NCBI GenBank assembly: GCA_002725475.1
Contig: PBPH01000003.1
Span: forward strand, 8,555 to 21,107
DNA: 12,553 bases
Direction of reading: 5' to 3'
Origin: Methanobacteriota archaeon
Lineage (GTDB): Archaea; Thermoplasmatota; Poseidoniia; Poseidoniales; Thalassarchaeaceae
A program made the translations under genes and the position numbers. Of this stretch, positions 8,801-12,553 are shown piece after piece. Numbering within the stretch: the first letter of the stretch is position 1; each line of letters starts with the position of its first letter. The notes under the pieces were generated by a model that saw nothing but the letters and a program-made list of their open reading frames with translations, was not told the DNA's origin and did no database searches.

Positions 8801-11800
8801 TTGACTGGTCAGGCCCAACTAAGACTTGCAGCAGTATTGCAGCAGGTGGCGCAGCTGTATCCAGCACTGGACATTACATCTACACGATTCAGGACATGAC
8901 TCTTTCAACAGACTTAGTATTAGACGGATGTAAAGTTCATTTGAATGGTACTAGCTTTAGAGTTAATAGAACTGCGAATAACAATCCAACAATTACCCTC
9001 TTGAATGGAGGAGAGTTGATGGTATCTTCTGAAGCAGTATCTAACACTCAAGGATTTATCAAGTCTGTAACAAGCGCATATGGATGGGTAGTCGATATTC
9101 AAAGCGGCGGTACTCTTGCTGTTGGTGATGCAAACAATGGTGGAGGATACCTACGTGGAATGCATGAGAATTCTGCCAAGGGCGGTTCGCTGATGGTAGA
9201 GGCCGGAACTTTAAGTGTGAAATATGGTGGAATGATATATGGTTCTCAGACCGTTTCTGCCACACATGCTACAGTGAAGGTTAATGGCGGTACTCTAATT
9301 ACTGACAATGCATCTATAGTCAATGCTCAGCAAACTGGTGTTGGTGTTTGGTTAGAAAACACTGGTGATAGCAATGTTCAGAACATCGCTGTAACAGGCG
9401 CTGCAACTGGTATTGTGGTTAAGGACTCAGCTCCAACTATCAATGGATTCACTTTAACCGACAACACAGTTGGTATGGAGATTGATGGCGGTATGTCATT
9501 GCCTACAGTATACAGATCTCCACTTCTAAGCGGGGCTTCTCGTGGTTGGACAACCTATGACAATGATTTGACTGCACTAGCATCTCAGCACAACTACATA
9601 CAGTTCGGTTTCAATCTAGTCTATGAAGGTGGAAATGTCCACCCAACCTACAACTATGCATCAAGCAAGTACTACGCAATGTGGGACAGAATGAGAATTG
9701 CATTGGATACCGGAAACGGACCAACTAACTACACAAACGCATACAACTCTTGGTCAGGATCTAATAATGCTAAGAACATGATTGGATACTACGATTCTGG
9801 TTCTCAATCCAACCAAGGAGATATCGATTCCCCGCATCCATCAAGAAACGATGGTTATGCTCGATGGGATTGTAACGCATATGGATATCAGTACAGCCCA
9901 GGTGGATCATACCAGTATGGATACTACTACTACTTCCTATACTACTCTAGTGGTTACTCCAGTTCTGGAAGCTACTACGGTGCTAACTCATATCCAAGAG
10001 AAATGGGTTTCACTCTAGATAAGGTGGATGGATTAACTGGTAGCCAAAACTACTACCCATACGGATACTGGGGTTACTACTACCCAAGTTGGTATGGTGG
10101 CTGGGGTGACTTCAAGCCTATTGAGGGATACAACGGTCTTTGGGGATACTACAACGTCTGTTTGGCTTATGCATACACATACCAGACTCCAACACCAAAT
10201 GGTTGGAGAATGTCTTGGCCTATTGTGGATGTACAAGATACAAGTATTCAGGGTGTAAATGCATACATGGATATCCTGCACAACAACAATGATTACTATG
10301 CAGACCGATATGAGTTTGTATTCCGTGGAGCAGACACACCTGAGAACTTGGTGAATGCAGAGTGGGGTAGAACCTTCGGTAAGGCAGACATCAGCAGCGG
10401 TACAATTGATAACTCGGATACAGGTATCTATTTCTCCGGAAATGATGCAACCGCAATTATTGACGGTGTAACCATTAACGACCCAGGACGAGAAGGTGTT
10501 CTGATTGATGGTCGAGCAAATGCAGAAATGAATGGAATTACCGTTAATGATGGTCGTTATGGTATCCGTTCAACTAATGGGGCATCCGGTACCGTAGTTG
10601 CAACTGCCTCCAACTTGAACAATCAAACACAAGATGGAGCAGTACTTGCTGGTGGTATTCAGATGGATCTAGGTGGTACAGTTTCCGATGCAGGTAATGC
10701 AGGAATCAATGTACTTTCAAGCAGTGCTTCCTCATGGGAATTCAACAACCTAGCAGTTACCAACAACAATATCGGTATTCTCAATGATGGGACAGGTCAG
10801 CTGACCTGTAACTTCTGCACAACATCTGGTAACACATTGGATGTACAAACCTCAGGTCTGACTACTTGGATTGAAGGCGACATAAACCTAACAAAGGTTC
10901 AAGCAGATCCAGGAGGTACGCTTGAACGCGGCCGTCTACTCGATTTGACGGTGACAGCCACAGTCAGCAACGTAGTAACTAACCAAGTTGGTGTTGGTGT
11001 GCTGATGGTTGATGGTGACGGTAAGAAGGTCGCCAGTGAAAAGACCGGAGCAGGCGGTGTTGTAGAGGACTTAGTGTTCTTTACAGCGTACGTTGAGCCT
11101 AGTGGCTTACGTTGGGTGAATTTGAGCGGATACAAGGTGATGTCGGCTGCTAAGATAGTTTATGGCGGCGGTGTCGGAGATTTCAGATATGCAAATACTG
11201 GAGTTAGTCTAGTGGATGCTCCAGGCAACTCAGATACGATATCGTTGAATGACAATTTCGATGCCCGTGTTTGTTATAGTTGGTCTAGCACGTATTACAA
11301 GACTCTAGCATCTTGTTCTGGAGGTAATTATCTTGGAACTGGATCAAGCCGTCAGTTAAGTAATGGAAATGGCGGAACTATGATGGAATATGGTTACTAT
11401 CAGGCGATGCCAACAGATATGACGAACAAAGCAGTTCTGATGGATTCTCCTTGGGCTTACGTAGGTTCTAGTGGTGCTGATTTCACTGACTCAACGGTGA
11501 TTTTTACTGGATTCTATAATGATCAGTATTCACAGTTGTACGTGAGCTACCCATACACACAGGATATTACACTGGATAATACAGATGCTGTGGCAATTGG
11601 TAGGAGTGGAAAGGACACTGAGTTCTTCACTCTTGGTTGGTCAGGATCTTACAACTATGGAAATTACTTTGTCAACGATTCAGATTTGATTAACATTGGT
11701 ACGATAGGAGCCGGTAGAGGATATTACAACCGAGACCCTGTAATGCAGGTTACGAATAGCACTTTGGTGTCGTATTCCCAGCAGGAAAACGTTCAGAGTG

Positions 11801-12553
11801 TATGGAGTTATGATGTGTGTATATCTTCAGCAGGTAACAGCCCGGGTAATTTCATTGTGAATAACAACACTATGTACGATTGTACAGTTGCCGCAATGAT
11901 TTGGGGTGGTTATTACACCACTGGATATGGTGGCCAAGGTACTGATGGTGTCCATTGGGCAAACAACACTGTCTATGATTCGGTGTATTTGCCATTCTGG
12001 TCATACCTGAATTCTAACGCAGAGGATCTACTTGTTGAGAACAACACCATTACTGGTACAAAGAGAACTGGTTACGGTATCTACTCACAAGGACAGACTA
12101 CGATTAGTATGTACATTAGAAACAACGTCATCTACACAGCAGATGAACCAATCTACATGCGTAACGCACGAGAATGGGATATCACTGGTAACACCATCTA
12201 TGGTGACTCCAAGGCTCATCACGCTGGAATTTATGTGTTGAATGGACATGGTACAATCAATGACAACACCTTGTATGATTCCGATGGTGGAATCAACGTC
12301 TATGGTGTTCGATCAGGATACGATGTGGAACTGAGTGGAAACACAATTTCTGCCACAGGTGGTAGAGTTGCACCAACAGCTACAGGTATCTATGTTGAGA
12401 ACTGTGGTCTAGCTGATGTAACTATGAGTAACAACCACGTTACCACAACTTCAAACGCTCTGATTTCAGACGGTTGTGATATCGATGATACTGGTAGTAC
12501 TTTCAACAGTGCAGGCGGTTCAGCTTCACAGATTCACACAGTGAATATGGAAG
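2884..12553 (+). CDS. Giant secreted multidomain surface protein: DNRLRE-like, Ig/nidogen-like and parallel beta-helix blocks (3' end outside window)
   Basis: One frame stays open for 3,223 codons from ATG 2884 to the window end. An in-frame TGA at 2878-2880 blocks any earlier start. Residues 1 to about 28 form a signal peptide: Lys5 and Lys7, then a hydrophobic core rich in Leu/Met/Trp, then SAAVSP as the likely cleavage region. Next come an N-terminal domain with RTETAKTF (79-86), ending in YPILIDPTL (327-335); a DNRLRE-like domain (about 336-556); two tandem Ig-plus-nidogen-like modules (about 570-972 and 967-1328); beta-helix blocks (about 1340-1839, 1960-2239, 2479-2669, 2833 to end); Ig-like inserts (about 1840-1960, 2670-2803); and a Tyr-rich block (about 2238-2479). 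Asn-X-Ser/Thr sequons and closely spaced Cys pairs are frequent, which fits an exported, glycosylated and disulfide-stabilised protein. No membrane anchor appears yet; one would be expected beyond the window if it resembles its neighbour. Adhesion or glycan binding is inference. Beta-helix folds also occur in polysaccharide lyases, but no catalytic set can be assigned here. Confidence 0.93.
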   Translation, partial: MVTNKNKVTLGGSWLLLTLLMIGMSWSAAVSPVTDDLQAPENDGTESVMDPLALPDSATNPEDSDQFGYDPSAELIGSRTETAKTFVKEDGNFAVVVSPTPLHYMSDGAWLDIDLNLESNENGWDVTENTFESYFSPDPRQGVQMVVDGQTIRYGLMPQVVVLDGNTLSEEPYMGAPIAEPIDVGANVIRYPLLQGVSLDYQVEANQLKQNLVVREAPQLLDHQKDSGYFGISETMLIPDGFGLFLGESPIADGDLVKTNQSLSIRHLDTGEQLVSIPEPTAMSADPEANLEGPYIGFYVIRVTGTTVTLTTVVENTWLMDEDNRTYPILIDPTLDKSPNNAGYAYYYRISRWGWYSYTYEYAWSNSYLTYTCRGSGNYYNTCTSGSYTWFYYYGWYRFDFNNALPSGATVNSADFKSKVGRYYGGNRNFEVAVLKSGSSQGSNPIDPNSYLYSSGRYLNRYIRNSAASSSSTTLSDPNYYWYGGSLRTISFNSNGVNDIQDAIDGNGAGSSGTILGLGLRNTANAPRWYWCSTGYNSYYGCTSSTTRPYLHVDYSGGTDTDPPEDDFVPYTDITTHREEARTFWLELKDTTGVDTTSSGRPTLSYRIDNGSWTKITATIIGTCISGYFCNFKATIPAVQEGEYVQYFWAFQDLVGTAPGTTGNPNFKTLPIGGSGTPSNPTAPSSPYNYFAQPVEEADAFNSDGTKNNKWQLGISGVNQYRYYSVSRYFDEQLTYYEDSKEWIWEYDTSNCGTGGNSCFNTNNVYHMKYAPNTNGYSYSNCGSYTWCKKIQPGLQNTGGGGYTGGQIFNMNSQNGPGMSTIWYFNTAMQKWGMIGLDTQTGIDKPVVGSVVGTQGGGRNCDDCYSAVPIPGDITMKFGTITVNGTYNTGGWNWFCTNSNNHPMYFMRTSSTNPYCLYSYTTWQYDRIFNGWMTPGYDGRWSTGTVIKSKVSTVRPVPDTFPVKIGGDGLMDTHSEDARTVTVNLEDAGDPPSGVNVSTGTDANGNLEGPHMEYRVNNGTAWSAWTTRSLNPVGNSRSMCEYSDCDWQAVIPGTDRGNTVEYKLSVQDNLNNWNNTSTFTYEIGTPTKVFTVEWHDQTCGYNNQWHCSWQLKFYDVTNEVEFHYDTSSYAYYNYQSTGYQKGGSSAIGATLVERPSSGYIGGNPFFNNFRIATDGNMHASETMPAGMSELYNYNEELTGSSNGFPYYYYCTRYWSSYRNQCATVIDMPNDFDFEWFGTTYSANNSDTFHANRFGAGAFSTSSSSTPMQMTYYYWGSQWPSMPDTGSYVRNVQFAPWFGYYASYYCYNSGSAECSIRTKTIPFGGAGMDVYSDITTPTIWDKEMSPIRIVPSGDYIRATADLTIEAGVEVQFADGKGIDMAGACNKLTINGNESNEMDGRVTITNTGGSTAANGLGFAFTRGGCSQGTADRHTMENVDFSNLDIAISAGSRHGNSPHYNGDVGDFTMEDVTFTNVGTAISHGSGQGTSLDLAGVHINGATGSCIALPDDSTLSWVGGSATDCNTGSSSSAGAIMTGDGSEITLDEIDITNSAHNGIAGSAKSIWAHNVSMNNSGLTSSQFTGSAWGQTYTGAGSSLYLDNVGGGGYDTGINSYAVDSIDVIGGFDGGDVSLVPRGHSSSASGPTDYSLDDITSTGNVYIERTTPSSINNLNADGYLKLAGTSPTSDQISVKWLTADGITVAGCGWTVRAEGVTLGSAADGTWATASCTSNSARSSLTVMDGTMSGNTGMGSVIYARNAMVTAANLDITGQTSIGAYLAKSSTNGEIRLIGVDWRNNACADANGWTGMSGGANDCTIDVSSSSGKVYVGGIADLYAYRMINNTATFFADHSVTSTTVETSTAARPCNSAAGCSVTSVLTVGTTYTDANGKAYAWLVQDKVERGSNGHTVTDSYDEHHFEIAGGGGQQEVGPGVVWWNTTLYPTMTHSNCNMNTMACDMPVAPGDSRYIELDAAPIDWSGPTKTCSSIAAGGAAVSSTGHYIYTIQDMTLSTDLVLDGCKVHLNGTSFRVNRTANNNPTITLLNGGELMVSSEAVSNTQGFIKSVTSAYGWVVDIQSGGTLAVGDANNGGGYLRGMHENSAKGGSLMVEAGTLSVKYGGMIYGSQTVSATHATVKVNGGTLITDNASIVNAQQTGVGVWLENTGDSNVQNIAVTGAATGIVVKDSAPTINGFTLTDNTVGMEIDGGMSLPTVYRSPLLSGASRGWTTYDNDLTALASQHNYIQFGFNLVYEGGNVHPTYNYASSKYYAMWDRMRIALDTGNGPTNYTNAYNSWSGSNNAKNMIGYYDSGSQSNQGDIDSPHPSRNDGYARWDCNAYGYQYSPGGSYQYGYYYYFLYYSSGYSSSGSYYGANSYPREMGFTLDKVDGLTGSQNYYPYGYWGYYYPSWYGGWGDFKPIEGYNGLWGYYNVCLAYAYTYQTPTPNGWRMSWPIVDVQDTSIQGVNAYMDILHNNNDYYADRYEFVFRGADTPENLVNAEWGRTFGKADISSGTIDNSDTGIYFSGNDATAIIDGVTINDPGREGVLIDGRANAEMNGITVNDGRYGIRSTNGASGTVVATASNLNNQTQDGAVLAGGIQMDLGGTVSDAGNAGINVLSSSASSWEFNNLAVTNNNIGILNDGTGQLTCNFCTTSGNTLDVQTSGLTTWIEGDINLTKVQADPGGTLERGRLLDLTVTATVSNVVTNQVGVGVLMVDGDGKKVASEKTGAGGVVEDLVFFTAYVEPSGLRWVNLSGYKVMSAAKIVYGGGVGDFRYANTGVSLVDAPGNSDTISLNDNFDARVCYSWSSTYYKTLASCSGGNYLGTGSSRQLSNGNGGTMMEYGYYQAMPTDMTNKAVLMDSPWAYVGSSGADFTDSTVIFTGFYNDQYSQLYVSYPYTQDITLDNTDAVAIGRSGKDTEFFTLGWSGSYNYGNYFVNDSDLINIGTIGAGRGYYNRDPVMQVTNSTLVSYSQQENVQSVWSYDVCISSAGNSPGNFIVNNNTMYDCTVAAMIWGGYYTTGYGGQGTDGVHWANNTVYDSVYLPFWSYLNSNAEDLLVENNTITGTKRTGYGIYSQGQTTISMYIRNNVIYTADEPIYMRNAREWDITGNTIYGDSKAHHAGIYVLNGHGTINDNTLYDSDGGINVYGVRSGYDVELSGNTISATGGRVAPTATGIYVENCGLADVTMSNNHVTTTSNALISDGCDIDDTGSTFNSAGGSASQIHTVNME
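3118..4554 (+). other. Domain region: RTE.AKTF N-terminal domain followed by DNRLRE-like domain
   Basis: Residues 79-86 read RTETAKTF and are followed by a strand-rich stretch with 'SPTPLHYMSDGAWLDID'. This closely follows the pattern seen in bacterial Rhs/WapA-like and other DNRLRE-domain proteins (RTENSKTF, then P.P.HY, then W..ID). YPILIDPTL at 327-335 matches the YPV.IDPT linker that precedes DNRLRE domains. 'YRFDFNNALPSGATVNSADF' (starting near 4072) matches the family's core 'L.FDL..LPSGA.V.SA.L', and 'RPYLHVDYSGG' closes the domain. The recognition rests on remembered family patterns, not on a profile search. The stretch between the first strand and the core is Tyr-rich: 17 Tyr in the 56 codons of 3913-4080. 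Confidence 0.7.
4549..5799 (+). repeat. Tandem protein module, copy A: Ig-like plus nidogen-like halves
   Basis: The copy begins with an Asp/Pro-rich linker. Its Ig-like half carries THREEART (His at 4612), then 'LSYRIDNGSWTK', a Cys pair, 'KATIPAVQEGEYVQYF' and 'FQDLVG'. The second half carries WQL, a NCDDC Cys pair at about 5461-5475, 'AVPIPGDITMKFGTITVNGTYN', and closes with 'FPVKIGGDGLMD' at 5764-5799. The same landmarks in the same order occur in copy B, so this is a diverged internal duplication. The name nidogen-like is tentative and rests on the pattern of a short acidic strand, an FG turn and a TY/NG segment. Confidence 0.65.
5782..6867 (+). repeat. Tandem protein module, copy B: Ig-like plus nidogen-like halves
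   Basis: The landmarks are THSEDART (His at 5803), 'MEYRVNNGTAWSAW', a Cys pair, 'WQAVIPGTDRGNTVEYKLSVQD', SWQL, 'CATVIDMPNDFDFEWFGTTY', and the closing 'IPFGGAGMD' at 6841-6867. Each aligns with a landmark in copy A. The start-to-start distance of the TH.E.ART motif is 397 codons, and the end-to-end distance of the GG.G(L)MD motif is 356 codons. Copy B also contains two Tyr runs, four consecutive TAC codons near 6502 and three near 6691, that copy A lacks. After the closing motif the chain enters the first beta-helix. Confidence 0.65.
6901..8400 (+). other. Domain region: first right-handed parallel beta-helix block
   Basis: The entry 'PSGDYIRATADLTIEAGVEVQFADGKGI' (6928 onward, interrupted here only for reading) is the usual N-terminal cap pattern of secreted parallel beta-helix domains: a strand, an 'I.AGV.V.F..GKG' turn, then short repeating strands such as 'LTINGNE' and 'RVTITNTGGS'. 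The following 400 or so residues are short strands separated by Gly/Asn/Ser turns, with phrases such as 'MEDVTFTNVGTAIS' and 'LDEIDITNSAHNGIAG' repeating the 'F.N.G.AI' logic. This is family knowledge applied by eye. No catalytic residues of pectate lyase-like enzymes could be identified. Confidence 0.65.
8401..8760 (+). other. Domain region: Ig-like (carboxypeptidase-regulatory-like) insert 1
   Basis: The phrase 'TYTDANGKAYAWLVQDKV' followed by 'DSYDEHHFEIAGGGG' resembles the 'D.NG.A...LV' core of small Ig-like or carboxypeptidase regulatory-like domains that often sit between structural blocks. It is flanked by Cys-containing stretches ('ARPCNSAAGCSV' and 'NCNMNTMACDM'). A similar insert recurs at about 10891-11290. 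The identification is moderate at best. Confidence 0.45.
8860..9600 (+). other. Domain region: second beta-helix block
   Basis: A new run of short strands begins with 'TIQDMTLSTDLVLDGCKVHLNG'. It continues through repeated Gly-Gly turns ('LLNGGELMVSSE', 'IQSGGTLAVGD', 'VEAGTLSVKYGG', 'VKVNGGTLITDNA'). The '.NGGTL.V' phrase recurring every 20-40 residues is the hallmark of beta-helix coils. The block ends with 'ATGIVVKDSAPTINGFTLTDNTVGMEI' (in two parts, 9403-9483) before the chain enters the Tyr-rich region. Confidence 0.6.
9595..10320 (+). other. Tyr/Gly/Trp-rich block between two beta-helix regions
   Basis: The most extreme part, 9871-10185, holds 29 Tyr in 105 codons, together with many Gly, Ser and Trp and few charged residues. 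It includes runs of four and three consecutive Tyr. Tyr is mostly encoded by TAC (23 of 29), so the DNA shows short TAC runs. I recognise no family. The block interrupts the helix and returns to helix-like sequence around 'FVFRGADTPENLVNAEWG'. It could be a beta-rich insert with an aromatic surface suited to glycan binding, or a structural low-complexity patch; neither is shown. Confidence 0.6.
10320..10890 (+). other. Domain region: third beta-helix block
   Basis: Regular short strands carry the phrases 'ISSGTIDNSDTGIYFSG', 'IIDGVTINDPGREGVLIDG', 'EMNGITVNDGRYGIRSTNG' and 'FNNLAVTNNNIGILNDG'. The shared logic 'G(I/V/T)..(N/D)....GI.(I/F/L).(N/D/S)G' at about 22-30 residue intervals is typical of PbH1-type beta-helix coils. 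A C-X-X-C pair ('LTCNFCTT' at about 10801-10824) lies near its end. It passes into a second Ig-like insert. Confidence 0.65.
10891..11290 (+). other. Domain region: Ig-like insert 2
   Basis: The phrases 'RGRLLDLTVTATVS', 'GVLMVDGDGKKVASEKTG' and 'DLVFFTAYVEPSG' suggest an Ig-like, carboxypeptidase regulatory-like sandwich. Insert 1 at 8401-8760 sits in the same kind of position between helix blocks and shares the 'D..GK' strand-turn. Shared ancestry of the two inserts is inference. Confidence 0.45.
11863..12453 (+). repeat. Asn-ladder beta-helix rungs near the window end
   Basis: Eight rungs share a small motif, Asn followed by Thr/Val/His and then a hydrophobic residue and often Tyr: NNTM, NNTV, NNTI, NNVI, GNTI, DNTL, GNTI and NNHV. 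The key Asn codons lie at 11866, 11965, 12043, 12124, 12190, 12265, 12340 and 12436. The spacings are 33, 26, 27, 22, 25, 25 and 32 codons. This is the period expected for coils of a right-handed parallel beta-helix with a stacked Asn ladder (NosD/PbH1-like). Several rungs also carry the 'GIY' phrase of such repeats. The array is still running when the window ends. Confidence 0.8.

Noticed and set aside
9919..9945. TAC runs as a DNA microsatellite or CRISPR-like repeat
   Set aside because: The runs are at most four codons, are always in the reading frame as Tyr, and are interrupted by other codons. They are explained by the Tyr-rich protein composition.
6901..12553. Pectate-lyase-type or other polysaccharide-cleaving enzyme
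   Set aside because: The beta-helix fold pattern fits, but no conserved catalytic set could be picked out by eye, so only the structural domain is annotated.

Overview
The window reads as a piece of archaeal genome, most likely from a marine planktonic euryarchaeon of the Ca. Poseidoniales (Marine Group II) type. That assignment is an inference. It rests on very large secreted proteins built from Ig-like, beta-helix and PKD/FN3-like modules, a C-terminal single-pass anchor followed by a Gly/Asp-rich tail, moderate-to-low GC with an AT-rich intergenic gap, and no clear bacterial Shine-Dalgarno at the one visible start. No phylogenetic marker gene is present, so the order-level call is tentative.

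Layout: only two real genes are visible, both on the + strand, and both are cut by a window edge. (1) Positions 1-2436 hold the C-terminal 811 residues of a cell-surface protein, with CARDB-like, PKD-like and two FN3-like modules, then one transmembrane helix and an acidic tail. (2) Positions 2437-2883 are non-coding. They begin with a strong hairpin-plus-T-tract terminator (plus an upstream mini-hairpin), followed by an AT-rich leader with only a weak promoter candidate. (3) Positions 2884-12553 form one uninterrupted reading frame of 3,223 codons that is still open at the window end. It encodes a giant secreted protein.

The giant protein reads, from its N terminus: signal peptide; an N-terminal domain with the RTE.(A/S)KTF motif that precedes DNRLRE domains in bacterial Rhs/WapA-type wall proteins; a DNRLRE-like domain carrying a Tyr-rich insertion; two tandem copies of a roughly 360-400-residue module (Ig-like half plus nidogen-like half); then a series of right-handed parallel beta-helix blocks separated by Ig-like inserts and one strongly Tyr/Gly-rich block. 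The last 230 or so residues show regular Asn-ladder beta-helix rungs.

The two genes probably belong to separate transcription units, because a terminator lies between them, but both make exported surface proteins. A role in adhesion, polysaccharide binding or cell-surface architecture is plausible. No catalytic function can be assigned from sequence alone. No RNA genes, mobile elements, CRISPR arrays or supported minus-strand genes were seen. Minus-strand open stretches lie antisense to the two coding regions.
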